This document shows, piece by piece, positions 16,209-25,089 of a DNA stretch of 64,000 nt. A program made the translations under genes and the position numbers. The stretch is from Oligoflexus tunisiensis (GTDB lineage Bacteria; Bdellovibrionota_B; Oligoflexia; Oligoflexales; Oligoflexaceae), in assembly GCF_001748245.1 (NCBI RefSeq), contig NZ_BDFO01000001.1:5216483-5280482 (forward strand). The letters run 5' to 3'. Each line of letters opens with the position of its first letter. Position 1 is the first letter of the stretch. Below the pieces are notes generated by a model. It was not told the origin of the DNA and searched no databases. It saw only the letters and a program-made list of their open reading frames with translations.

Positions 16209-18506
16209 ATTCGGGATCACCTCCCACGTCCGGCCGTCAGCGGAGCGTTCCCAATGCATGGCGTCGGCGATCTGCGCAAACATATCATCCGAGAAGTCGC
16301 CGGTCACCGGATCCACGGCATCGTTGCCAAAGATGCGGAAGCCTGTGAGGGCCACCGGCTGGCTGCCAAAATCCAGAATCAGGAACTCTCCGGTTTTCGC
16401 CACCGCATGGCTTTGTCCCTGGCGGGCAAAGGTGTTATCCGCCGTGCGCCACTTGCCATCCGTGAAAACCTGCCAGCCTCGATCGGTGCCATTGAAGGTG
16501 GATTCCGCGACCGCCACTTCATAGGAACCGATGGTTCCCTTTTCGCTTGTGAAGCTGTAGGTGTCGATCCACTGGCCGTTGATCTGTACTTTCAGATCAT
16601 CCGTCCAGCCCGTATAGTTCGGCACTTCCTCGCCCCCCAGGATCGAATCGAGCACGAAGCGATAATAACGGAATGTTTTGCGCGCTTCCGGTACGGCTCG
16701 CCCGACGATCGCGGTGGAATAATTGAAATCCGTGTCATAGGACAGGAGCGTATAATAATAAACCGTGCCGTCGCTCTTCAGCCCCTGATCCATGAAGCTG
16801 CTTGCGTTGCCCACATGGATGACCTCATAGTCCCCCTGCCTGCCCACATTATAGGGTCGGCCGTTTTCCGGTTTGAAGGGCACCGGCGTTTCACTCCGCA
16901 GGAGCATAAAGCCGATCTCGCTGCCGGCACCTTTTTCCCAGTGAGCCTTCACCTGTCCTTCGTTGGCCAAAAGATCCAGACGCGTCGCGGTCTGCGGTTT
17001 CGTCTGCGGTGCAAAGTAATAGCGCACGCGATCAATGGTTACCTGACTGCGAGCGGAGCCAGGAATCGCCGAGAACGTGACGCCATCATTGGAGCCTTCC
17101 AGATGATAGCGGTCGGGGGCACACTGCGGATAGAAAGGCGGCTCGCCGCCCAGAATTTCCATCCCGGTGATTTGCACCGGCGTGCTTCCAAACTGCACGC
17201 TCATATAAACGCCGTTGGGATAAACGTTGGGATCGACATCAAAGGGATCCGTGATGGAAAACGCATTATCCGTCGACGACCAGGGGCTGTTGTTATCCTG
17301 GAACGCATAGAATGCATCATAGGCATTGTTAAAGACACTATTCGACGAAATGGTCGCCGCATACGGTCCGATTTTACCGGCCGGCAGGTTCGCATTGAAG
17401 TCATTCACCTGCCACAGGTTATCGATATGCAGGCGGATCTGCTGAACCTGGGTGCCGCCGAAACCATCGCAATCACTCGCGGTCGAGTCGAAGTAAATCC
17501 GGTAATTCAGGTACGCATAATCCTGCGTGCGCGGTATGCCCTCGCCAGGCAGAGGTTCGGAATAGACGCGATCCTTGTTATAGGCAAAGATCTGATAGCT
17601 GTATTTGGTGCCGTTTTTCACAGCCGGATCGGAAAAATAAGGAGTTTCGCCGACATAAACGATGTCGCCGCCTGCCACGGCACCCGGCTTATAACTTTCC
17701 CCATGTTTGGGTTGGAAGGTTTTGCCGTCGCTTGACTTGAAAACGAGATAACCCTCCGCATCACCGCCCCCGGTGCTCCAGGAAAGCACCAGGTTATTGG
17801 TGCGGGTGAGGATATCCAGGTTGGTCGGCACGTTGGGATAGGACCGTATCACCACGCGTTCGGCCTTTTCCGCCGCTTCCTCGGCGACGGCGGCCTTGGT
17901 GGAGGCCGGCACCGGATTATCCGCCTGCGCGGCCGCCAGTTCATGGGTACCGACCGGCAGATTACTGACCGTATAGGTTCCATCCGCACCGGGTTTGGCA
18001 CCCGTGAGTTTGGTGCCCGGGAAATTCACAGCCACGGTATCGAAAGCGGCAACACCGGCCATTTCCAGGCGGCCCTGCAGCTGGCCGGTTTTCGGCAGCG
18101 TCAGGTGCCCCAGGTCGACGATTTCACCATCCTTGAGTTCCTGTGTGAGACGCAGACCGCGGTCGAAGGTTTGATCGACCAGCCGCGCTCCCGGGCTGGC
18201 TCCGGTGATGATGACATCGCGAGCTCCTGCGGGAATATCCCGAATCACATAACGGCGGCCTGCAACCTTTTGCGCGGTCAGCGTATCCGGATAGCCCACG
18301 ACATAGGCATCCAGGGTGTCGGCATCAATACTTTCATCCACCGAGAAGACCAGGTTCGTTCCGGACACCGGAACCGAAACACCCGCCGTTCTCTCGACGA
18401 GGTCCTCATCATCGGTCTGACGCCTATCGGTCTCGCCTGCAGGATTGCAGGCCAGCAGAAGACCGAGTAAGGCCTGGCTGCAGATTCCCTTGCTCCATTT
18501 CTTCAC
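16161..18506 (-). CDS. Large surface lipoprotein with FN3-like and discoidin-like modules
   Basis: This 781-residue lipoprotein has a signal ending in lipobox LLAC. A carboxypeptidase-regulatory-like beta domain follows (about 140-200, GQLEGR/TYTVSNLPVGTHEL type). The main body contains two repeats of the same pair: an FN3-like module ('LVLSW...GYLVFKS' and 'VKAHWEKGAGSEIGFMLLRS') and a discoidin-like beta sandwich beginning YxxYRxxFDS/YYRFVLDS. Both sandwiches contain W...DNxF and a late 'GSNDG.TF..IPGS' or 'RSADGRTWEVIPNS' strand typical of F5/8-type C domains. It probably binds carbohydrate or protein at the cell surface. The GTG at 18506 is the start, having AGGGG 10 nt upstream. It overlaps the phosphatase gene at its 3' end. 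Confidence 0.75.
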   Translation of the reverse strand: MKKWSKGICSQALLGLLLACNPAGETDRRQTDDEDLVERTAGVSVPVSGTNLVFSVDESIDADTLDAYVVGYPDTLTAQKVAGRRYVIRDIPAGARDVIITGASPGARLVDQTFDRGLRLTQELKDGEIVDLGHLTLPKTGQLQGRLEMAGVAAFDTVAVNFPGTKLTGAKPGADGTYTVSNLPVGTHELAAAQADNPVPASTKAAVAEEAAEKAERVVIRSYPNVPTNLDILTRTNNLVLSWSTGGGDAEGYLVFKSSDGKTFQPKHGESYKPGAVAGGDIVYVGETPYFSDPAVKNGTKYSYQIFAYNKDRVYSEPLPGEGIPRTQDYAYLNYRIYFDSTASDCDGFGGTQVQQIRLHIDNLWQVNDFNANLPAGKIGPYAATISSNSVFNNAYDAFYAFQDNNSPWSSTDNAFSITDPFDVDPNVYPNGVYMSVQFGSTPVQITGMEILGGEPPFYPQCAPDRYHLEGSNDGVTFSAIPGSARSQVTIDRVRYYFAPQTKPQTATRLDLLANEGQVKAHWEKGAGSEIGFMLLRSETPVPFKPENGRPYNVGRQGDYEVIHVGNASSFMDQGLKSDGTVYYYTLLSYDTDFNYSTAIVGRAVPEARKTFRYYRFVLDSILGGEEVPNYTGWTDDLKVQINGQWIDTYSFTSEKGTIGSYEVAVAESTFNGTDRGWQVFTDGKWRTADNTFARQGQSHAVAKTGEFLILDFGSQPVALTGFRIFGNDAVDPVTGDFSDDMFAQIADAMHWERSADGRTWEVIPNSRSTSLAAEPIEVEW

Positions 18507-18729
18507 GTAAGAGACCCCTGGATAACTTTTGAAAGATTCTGTTTCCATCTTTTCGGCGGGTTGCGGTGGGCGACCGAGAATCCGCCTTTATCTCAATGAA
18601 AACTCCACAATACAGCTCCATATTCCCATGCATAAGTTCGACTACTGCAAAGGCGGCTTCGTGCTTTTATAGAGCTAATGGGTTAAAATAAAGGCAAAGA
18701 CAACCGGGCTTCCACGGGAAGAGACATCC

Positions 18730-19977
18730 ATGAGCACGATTCACCTGATCCATCACAGCGATGACCTGATCCAGGCTCTGAACGGCTATAAAAAGCTGCT
18801 CGGTTGGCAACACGACTGGAAAGTGCCGCAAAAAGGCGAGCTGCCGGACCTGAATCTGCACGATTTCTTCATCGTCTATAATCGGGATCCGGAAAAACTC
18901 GACGGCCTGCGTGCGGCTCAGCATCTGCGCAGCCATCCGGATACCTTCGCCGTGCCGATCCTCTTTCTCTCCGACAGGCTTTCCGATTACGCTCAGCTCC
19001 TCTATGATGATCTCGACTTCATCTGGCACTGCGAACAGCCCTTTCACAGCCGCCGCTTTTTCGATACCGTGGCCAAGGTCCAGGCCTATATCGCAGCCAA
19101 CGTCGGCTTTCTCAAGCAGGCCAACGAAACCCTGGCCTCCATCGCTGCCGGACAGTTTGCGGAAGCCAAGAAAATCCTGAACGTGCTCGCCGATCGCTTT
19201 CAAAATTCCCTGCGCTATCAAATCTGGGTGGCCCAGGTGCACCTCGGCCTGAAGGAATTGGACCGTGCTCTGGATGCGGCGCTCCTGGCTCAGAAGATGC
19301 GGCCGAAGTCGCTGGAAGTGGCCAACCTTCTGGCCTCGATCTACTTCAAAAAGGGCGATACGGAAAACTACAATGTGATCATGCTGCAGACGCTGCGTCT
19401 CGCGGAAATTCATCTGCAGAATCTTTTGCACTGGGGTGACGTCTACCTGGAACAGGGAAACGTGGATCGATCCATCACCGCCTTTGAAGCCGCGTTGGAA
19501 AAGGAGCCGGAAAACCAAAGGGCGAAGCAGGGTATCCTGGCAGCCAACCTGGTCGAGGGTCGCACCAACATCGCCGGCACCATGGAAATCGCCTCCACGC
19601 AGTCGATGGAAATTGCCCGGATGTTCAATCTGAAAGGCATCTCGATGGCCGAATCCGGACATTTTCGGACGGCCGAACGCCTTTACAATAACGCCATGAA
19701 AATCCTTCCGAACAAGGAAATTGCCTATAAGCTCTGGCTGAACCTCGGCCTCTGCATGAAGAAAAAGGGCGATCTGCCCGCGGCCCTGGCCTATTTTGAA
19801 AAGTGCCAGGAACTGGCCCCACCCCACTACAAGCGGGCGGAAGCCCAGATCGCAGCTCTGAAGGACGAGCTGAGAAAAGAGGAAAGTTCACGCGATTTCG
19901 GCCATATCAAGGATCGTGTGATCCGGCACGGCGATGTCCTCAACTATAAGAAATTTCACAGCCAAAAAGGGGCCTGA
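18730..19977 (+). CDS. Pseudo-receiver TPR protein, first gene of a CheY-CheX operon
   Basis: This 415-residue soluble protein has an N-terminal domain (about 1-125) with a receiver-like alpha/beta pattern (FFIVYN, VPILFLSD, DFIWHCEQPF). It lacks the usual acidic pocket and phospho-acceptor DxxMP, so it is probably a pseudo-receiver. Residues 130-390 are TPR repeats (RALDAALLAQKMRPKSLEVANLLASIY, VYLEQGNVDRSITAFEAAL, AALAYFEKCQELAPPHY). A GGAAGAG ribosome site lies 6 nt before the ATG. The next gene (CheY-like) starts one base after its stop and a CheX-like gene follows, so the three are almost certainly one operon. The likely role is a scaffold for the downstream phosphorylation proteins. Confidence 0.8.
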   Translation: MSTIHLIHHSDDLIQALNGYKKLLGWQHDWKVPQKGELPDLNLHDFFIVYNRDPEKLDGLRAAQHLRSHPDTFAVPILFLSDRLSDYAQLLYDDLDFIWHCEQPFHSRRFFDTVAKVQAYIAANVGFLKQANETLASIAAGQFAEAKKILNVLADRFQNSLRYQIWVAQVHLGLKELDRALDAALLAQKMRPKSLEVANLLASIYFKKGDTENYNVIMLQTLRLAEIHLQNLLHWGDVYLEQGNVDRSITAFEAALEKEPENQRAKQGILAANLVEGRTNIAGTMEIASTQSMEIARMFNLKGISMAESGHFRTAERLYNNAMKILPNKEIAYKLWLNLGLCMKKKGDLPAALAYFEKCQELAPPHYKRAEAQIAALKDELRKEESSRDFGHIKDRVIRHGDVLNYKKFHSQKGA

Positions 19978-19978
19978 G

Positions 19979-20401
19979 ATGCTCAACCATCCTCATAAGG
20001 TTGTCATCGTCGATGACGAGGAGGAAGTTCTGGAAGTGATCGCCGAGGTCGTCAAGCGCCTGTTTGGTGACCTGGTCGACGTCGTGACCTTCTCCTCCTC
20101 CGAGGAAACCTGGGAATACGTGCAGCATAACGAGGTGCGCCTGGTCCTGTCCGATCTGCATCTCCCCCATATCCATGGTCTGGATCTTGTGCGGCAGGTC
20201 ATCGGCCTGAACCGTGGGATTCAGGTCGTCGCCATCACGGGCGACCGCTCCTGCAGCGCGGCGTTTGAATGCTTTATGAACGGCGTGCATGGCTATATCA
20301 CCAAACCGGCCACGATGCAGAAGATTCAGGATACGGTCGGCCAGTGTCTCAGCCATCTCGATTACTGGAAGCGCATCATCGAATCCATGCAGGAAGTCTA
20401 A
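19979..20401 (+). CDS. CheY-like single-domain response regulator
   Basis: This 140-residue protein is a complete receiver domain without output module. It has the acidic pair in VIVDDEEEV, phospho-acceptor Asp in LVLSDLHLPH, the switch Thr in VAITGD and the conserved Lys in YITKPAT. It ends in a short extra helix. The ATG is one base after the stop of the TPR gene, with AAGGGGCC upstream, which excludes the longer frame inside the TPR gene. The next gene encodes two CheX-type phosphatase domains, so this receiver is the obvious candidate substrate for them. Confidence 0.9.
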   Translation: MLNHPHKVVIVDDEEEVLEVIAEVVKRLFGDLVDVVTFSSSEETWEYVQHNEVRLVLSDLHLPHIHGLDLVRQVIGLNRGIQVVAITGDRSCSAAFECFMNGVHGYITKPATMQKIQDTVGQCLSHLDYWKRIIESMQEV

Positions 20402-20412
20402 GGAGAGCATCC

Positions 20413-21867
20413 GTGGCCAAGACGATCCTCATACTGCGTCCCTCCAAGGAAATGGCTGCCGCAGCCATGACCGCCGTCGAGCGTTTTCAAAAAGTTTCCG
20501 GCATGGAACTGACCGTTTATCGGCAGAACATCAACCAGGCAGCGGATGCCATCGAAGCGGGCCGTATCGATATCATCTTTACCGCCACCACCATGGAACG
20601 CTCGGAAGCCAATGTTCTGATCGGCTGTCTGGAACGTTCCAAAACCTTTCCCTACATTATTTCATCGCCCGACAACGCGGAAAAGATGCTGACAACTGTC
20701 CCGGTGGACCGGCTCTGCAAGGCCAAGAATGACTTCAGCATGGAATTCATCTTCGCCTGTCTGCGCAATCTCCTGACGCCGTCCAACTACAAACTGGACG
20801 CCCGCTACTTCAAAAGCATCCTGACCAGCGTGATGAACGTGGTGCATCGCAATACCCAGCTGAAGCTCACGCCGGCCCAGGTTAATGAAGTCAAGGCTGA
20901 GGAAACCACCGAAACCATCGCCGCGGTGATGACCTTTTTTGGGGATGGCGTTTATGGTTCCCTGAGCGTGCTCACCTGTGATGCCGTTTTGAAAAAGTTT
21001 GGGGAAACCATACTCTTTCTGCCACCGGATCAGGTCGACCGCGAGCTGGGCATGGATCTCCTGGCCGAGATCACCAACCAGATCATGGGCGTCATGCGCT
21101 CCGAGTTGCGGGACTTCGGCTGGACCCTGAAGACGTCTTTGCAGATCGTCCATTGCGGGGATCATTTCCTCAATAAGGACACGGCCCCCGGGACCTCCTT
21201 TAAACTGCCCTTCAGGCTCGACAATGATAAATTTGATCTGATCCTGCGTTACTCGACCTACCGGGTTTCGGTGCAGGAGATTGAAATCAATATGGACAAC
21301 CGCATGGCTCACATCATGGACGTGCGGCTTTTGAATCTGGCCATGGACGTCTGTCAAAGCACCCTGCGCAGCTCCTTTGAAGTCGATGCCAGAAGGCAGG
21401 CCATCGTCGCCGGTCCGACCAAGCCTCATGCCACGGAAGCCGTTTATGTCTTCCACGCCGGGGGCTGGCAGGGCGAGTATACGCTGGCCATAGAAATGGA
21501 CTATGAAACCGCTCAGCTTCTGGCCAAACGGGTGAAAAGGCAGGCGGATGAAAATCTTGAGGATTCGGAGGAACAGATCCGCGTCTTCAGCAACATGATT
21601 CAAAAGATGGGCCTCGAATTCAATCGGCTCGCCAAACAGCATGGCTATAGCTTCGAGCAGATTTATAGCGGAGCCGCCTTCTCCGATTCGGCCTTCATGA
21701 GTTTTGTGCGGAGTCCTGGCTATTGTGTTCAGATGCCGTTTGTGGTGGGAGCGAGCCGCATCATGCTTTCATTTGGCTTGCGCAGTGACTTCGCCACGCC
21801 GGTCTTCGATGCCTGGCCTCTGGTATCGACCATGCCAGGCTTTTCGCCGGAAACAGCGGCCTCCTGA
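20413..21867 (+). CDS. Tandem CheX-like phosphatase with N-terminal pseudo-receiver
   Basis: This 484-residue protein has three parts. Residues 1-120 form a receiver-like fold (KTILILRPSKEMAAAAM, RIDIIFTATTM) with no recognisable phospho-acceptor. Residues 130-285 form a CheX-like domain (FFGDGVYGSLSVLTCDAVLKKF, then the helix DLLAEITNQIMGVMRSEL; CheX/CheC phosphatases use a conserved acidic and Asn residue in this helix, seen here as E and N). Residues 300-480 repeat the pattern (GEYTLAIEMDYETAQLL, later VQMPFVVGASRIMLSFGL) and are probably a second, more divergent CheX domain. The GTG start at 20413 has AGGAG 7 nt upstream. CheX dephosphorylates CheY-P, matching its place after the CheY gene. 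There are no flagellar genes nearby. Confidence 0.75.
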   Translation: MAKTILILRPSKEMAAAAMTAVERFQKVSGMELTVYRQNINQAADAIEAGRIDIIFTATTMERSEANVLIGCLERSKTFPYIISSPDNAEKMLTTVPVDRLCKAKNDFSMEFIFACLRNLLTPSNYKLDARYFKSILTSVMNVVHRNTQLKLTPAQVNEVKAEETTETIAAVMTFFGDGVYGSLSVLTCDAVLKKFGETILFLPPDQVDRELGMDLLAEITNQIMGVMRSELRDFGWTLKTSLQIVHCGDHFLNKDTAPGTSFKLPFRLDNDKFDLILRYSTYRVSVQEIEINMDNRMAHIMDVRLLNLAMDVCQSTLRSSFEVDARRQAIVAGPTKPHATEAVYVFHAGGWQGEYTLAIEMDYETAQLLAKRVKRQADENLEDSEEQIRVFSNMIQKMGLEFNRLAKQHGYSFEQIYSGAAFSDSAFMSFVRSPGYCVQMPFVVGASRIMLSFGLRSDFATPVFDAWPLVSTMPGFSPETAAS

Positions 21868-23178
21868 TCACTCGACGATGACGAAGTCACCAGGCTTGAC
21901 CGGATAATCGATCAGGAATTCCTTGATGCGACCGGGATAGTACTGAGCCGACGGGGCCGAGACCTTGAAAAGACCCACCTCACGGATTGAAAGACCCATC
22001 GTGCGCGAGTTTTCCGGATTCACGACGGGCTCGAAACGATACAGGGAATAGGTCTGACCATCGGCCATTTCCATATCATCCGACCGCACAAAGGCCCAGT
22101 TGCCTCCCGTGACAAACGTCACCTGCGGATAGATTGCGGCTCCATCAAGGCGCGGCTGATACTGGTTGCGAATTTCCTCGATCACATTGTCCAGCTTCTT
22201 GCCAACCCTGCCGTAGCGGGCGTAGCGGAAGTGTTCCATGGCCTGAAAGATATCACCGCTGCGTTCATAGTGAACGCCCAGATTATGATGCGCGACGTTA
22301 TTTCTTTTGTCCTTGAGGAGGACGTTGCTCCATTTGGTGGCGGCAAGGCTCCAGCGATCGTCGTCAGCCAGGTCCACGCCCTCGTTGATCTGCTCGCCTT
22401 CGGCGTTGGGATTTTTCACATAATAAAGGCGGCGGGTCACCTGCTCCTTGGCCGGACAGGCATGGAACATGATTTCGTCCATCACCGAGCGTTGCACGAG
22501 TTCAGTGAACTTGGGCTTTTTCAGAGTCGGTTTGCGGGAATAATTGAGCAGCGTCGAGCTGTTCGTCACGATGCGATCATGCACGATCTTGCCGGCCACG
22601 CGGTTATACATCACAAAGCGCACGATGAACTGAAGCTTTTCTGCGCGGACATAGGTATCCCGCTTGCGCAGGGACATTTTCGGAGCGACTTCCGGTCTTT
22701 TGGGAAAACCGAGGGTGCCTACAGCCGGCACTCCAAACGAGGGGTACCAGTCCTGAGCCGCCTGATCGGCGAGCACAAAGGCCTGGCTCTTTTCAAGTTG
22801 CGAGGATTCGGAATTGTCCTCGATCTGAATGCTCATGATGCCCTGCGAGAGTTGCGCCTGCTGCGAGCGTTTGATCAAGGCATCGAAGTAGTCCTTGGGA
22901 TTGGTTCCGCCGACCCGCACGGGTTTGTCCATGGCCGCCACTTCGGTAAAGAGCGGACAGGCTTTCAGGCTTTTCATCACTTCATCGCGCAGGGCGGGAT
23001 CAAGCTTGGGATCGATGCCCACCGCGAGTTTGGTGAGTTCCGTATAGGCCTCGACGGGCGATATCATTTGCGGATACTGGACTTCCACAAGATCCTTGCT
23101 ACATGCTGTCAGTCCGAGGACGATTCCGCCCAGAACCCAGGATTTTCGCCTGATATGCAAATCGCGGAACTTCAGCAT
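21868..23178 (-). CDS. TPR-containing lipoprotein
   Basis: This 436-residue lipoprotein has a signal of the form RRKSWVLGGIVLGLTAC with lipobox LTAC. The mature part has an alpha/beta domain (residues 40-240) and then TPR-like helices (about 275-340; WSLAATKWSNVLLKDKRNNVAHHNLGVHYERSGDIFQA in two blocks). A beta-rich C-terminus ends the protein. The domain order resembles DUF6340/CsgG-adjacent lipoproteins found near outer-membrane machinery, but I cannot name a family with confidence. A GGGG ribosome site is present. Its stop abuts the stop of the CheX gene with no spacer, and no terminator separates the two. Confidence 0.65.
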   Translation of the reverse strand: MLKFRDLHIRRKSWVLGGIVLGLTACSKDLVEVQYPQMISPVEAYTELTKLAVGIDPKLDPALRDEVMKSLKACPLFTEVAAMDKPVRVGGTNPKDYFDALIKRSQQAQLSQGIMSIQIEDNSESSQLEKSQAFVLADQAAQDWYPSFGVPAVGTLGFPKRPEVAPKMSLRKRDTYVRAEKLQFIVRFVMYNRVAGKIVHDRIVTNSSTLLNYSRKPTLKKPKFTELVQRSVMDEIMFHACPAKEQVTRRLYYVKNPNAEGEQINEGVDLADDDRWSLAATKWSNVLLKDKRNNVAHHNLGVHYERSGDIFQAMEHFRYARYGRVGKKLDNVIEEIRNQYQPRLDGAAIYPQVTFVTGGNWAFVRSDDMEMADGQTYSLYRFEPVVNPENSRTMGLSIREVGLFKVSAPSAQYYPGRIKEFLIDYPVKPGDFVIVE

Positions 23179-23377
23179 GCCAACCCCTCAAACTGTAAGA
23201 AACAGGAAACACTTTGATATTATCAGGATCTGACGGCCAGGTGAGAGGGCAGAGCTTGCCGCGCCGCGGCGAGGACAGAAGATAATAGAGAATCTGCTGA
23301 AATTTTTTTAGTTCACCAAGAGCCGGAATTCGCCCCTTCATGCTAGGATCGCGACCAAACGCAGAAAGGAAACGTGG

Positions 23378-23872
23378 ATGAAGAATACCCGCATACGACC
23401 CATTCAGCCCGCAGACGATGCGGTCACGGCGGCTGTGATCCGTCAGGTCCTCACCGAATATGGCCTGAACCGCGAGGGCTTTGCCTTCGTCGACGCCGAG
23501 CTGGAGGCCCTTCATGAAAATTATCAGCCGCCGCGTGCCGCCTACCATGTGGCGGAAGTTGCCGGCCGGATCGTCGGAGGAGCCGGATTTGGTCCCCTGC
23601 TCGGTGGTGATGATGCGACCGCGGAACTCAAGAAGATGTATCTTTTGCCCGAGGCGCGTGGCCTCGGTTTGGGACGGGCGTTGATGGAGGAACTTTTGCC
23701 TTTGGTCGCGGCGGCCGGCTACACGCGCCTTTATTTGGAAACCATGCCGAGCATGCGGGATGCGATTCGACTCTATGAAAGGTATGGATTCAAGCCCCTC
23801 GACCGGCCCCTGGGCAACACAGGCCATCACGGCTGCCAGGCGTTTTACGTGCGCTCGATCGGTTCCGCATAG
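23378..23872 (+). CDS. GNAT family N-acetyltransferase
   Basis: This 164-residue single-domain GNAT enzyme transfers an acetyl group from acetyl-CoA to an amine. Its acetyl-CoA binding segment is LKKMYLLPEARGLGLGRALM (motif A, R/Q-x-x-G-x-G/A). Motif B is YTRLYLETMPSMRDAIRLYERYGFK. A strong AAGGA ribosome site lies 7 nt before the ATG. The substrate is not known. The C-terminal 28 nt overlap the 3' end of the convergent trhO gene. Confidence 0.9.
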   Translation: MKNTRIRPIQPADDAVTAAVIRQVLTEYGLNREGFAFVDAELEALHENYQPPRAAYHVAEVAGRIVGGAGFGPLLGGDDATAELKKMYLLPEARGLGLGRALMEELLPLVAAAGYTRLYLETMPSMRDAIRLYERYGFKPLDRPLGNTGHHGCQAFYVRSIGSA

Positions 23873-24876
23873 TGAGATGCTTGAAGCGAGTTCGACAGGA
23901 CCGCAAAATTCCGTGGAATGCGGGTACGGCTCATGTAGTGAAGCGGTCCCAGTTTTCTTTCCCACTCATGCTGCACCTGGACCCGCTCCTCTTTCGGCTT
24001 CTGCAGGATCGTCTGGCACTCGCGCGAGCAGCAGCCGTCAAAGTCCACAGCGCAGTTCGCACACTGGATGAAGAGGCGGTTGCAGCCTTCGAAGCGGCAA
24101 TTCACATGCGTGTCGCAGCTCTCTTCACACTGATGGCAGTGCGCGATCACATCCGGAGTCACCCGTTCGCCCATGCGCTGATCAAACACGAAGTTCTTGC
24201 CCACAAAGCGGGAGGGTAGACCGTTCTGCTGAACCTGCCGCGCGTAGGCGATGATACCGCCGTGCAGCTGATTCACATCCTTGAAGCCACGGAATCGGAA
24301 ATAGGCGCTGGCCTTTTCACAGCGAATGCCGCCGGTGCAGTAGAGAAGAATTTTCTTATCCTCCTGCCCCTGCAGCTTTTCCAAAACCTCAGGCAGAGCA
24401 TCGCGGAAGGTATTGGCCTCGGGCAGCAGCGCGCCCTGGAAATGGCCCACTTCACATTCATAATGATTGCGCAGATCCACGACCACGGTGCCGGGCTGAT
24501 CGAGCGCCTCATGAAAGGCCTCGGCATCGAGATGCCGACCGACATTGGTCACATCAAAGGTGCCATCAGGCAGGCCATCAGCCACCAATTTTTTCCGCAC
24601 CTTGATCTTCAGTTTGGCAAAGGCTTCGCCCTTTTCCTCCAGGGCAAACTTAAAAGGAATCTCAGGAAAGATCGACCGGACCTGAGCGCAGAAGGCCTCC
24701 TGGTTTTCCACAGGAACGGTGACCTGGGCATTGATGCCTTCATGAGCCACATAGGTCCGACCCTTCACGCCCAACGGTTCCCACGCCGCTCGCAGATTCT
24801 GCATCATCGCCGCAGGATCCTCGATGTTCACATAGCGGTAAAAGGAAAGCGTAATTTTTTCAGGGGCGTGGGTCAT
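23845..24876 (-). CDS. trhO: tRNA uridine(34) hydroxylase TrhO (YceA-type, rhodanese domain)
   Basis: This 343-residue protein is of the TrhO family, which hydroxylates U34 of tRNA with molecular oxygen toward mo5U/cmo5U. An N-terminal ferredoxin-like domain (residues 5-110) precedes a rhodanese domain with active-site loop YCTGGIRCEKA (Cys near 185). The Cys-rich C-terminal segment (CHQCEESCDTHVNCRFEGCNRLFIQC) is characteristic of the longer TrhO proteins. The ATG at 24876 has GGAGG 6 nt upstream; the TTG 12 nt earlier lies at the edge of that site and is unlikely to be used. It is monocistronic. Confidence 0.93.
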   Translation of the reverse strand: MTHAPEKITLSFYRYVNIEDPAAMMQNLRAAWEPLGVKGRTYVAHEGINAQVTVPVENQEAFCAQVRSIFPEIPFKFALEEKGEAFAKLKIKVRKKLVADGLPDGTFDVTNVGRHLDAEAFHEALDQPGTVVVDLRNHYECEVGHFQGALLPEANTFRDALPEVLEKLQGQEDKKILLYCTGGIRCEKASAYFRFRGFKDVNQLHGGIIAYARQVQQNGLPSRFVGKNFVFDQRMGERVTPDVIAHCHQCEESCDTHVNCRFEGCNRLFIQCANCAVDFDGCCSRECQTILQKPKEERVQVQHEWERKLGPLHYMSRTRIPRNFAVLSNSLQASHYAEPIERT

Positions 24877-25089
24877 GATTTCCTCCAAACAGAAGCAAGG
24901 TCTAGGGCCATGGGTCGGTCTTTGTCAAGGGCTTAGATTATCTGACGACGTCCGACTGACATATTTTTAAACAACGCCAGGATTCTGGCCGGCTCAATAG
25001 GCCGGATTCATCTTTTAAATCCGTGGGTTAAAATCGCAGATCGGTGGAACTCGTCTTGCATTTCAGGCCACCCAGAAGAGGTGCTGATC

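Noticed and set aside
16254..17735. 493-codon plus-strand open frame opposite the discoidin-like lipoprotein
   Set aside because: No ribosome site and no domain; the opposite strand has a lipobox and repeated modules.
23262..23275. CGCCGCGGCG palindrome upstream of the GNAT gene
   Set aside because: GC-only palindromes of this length are expected in this composition, and it lies outside the likely promoter.
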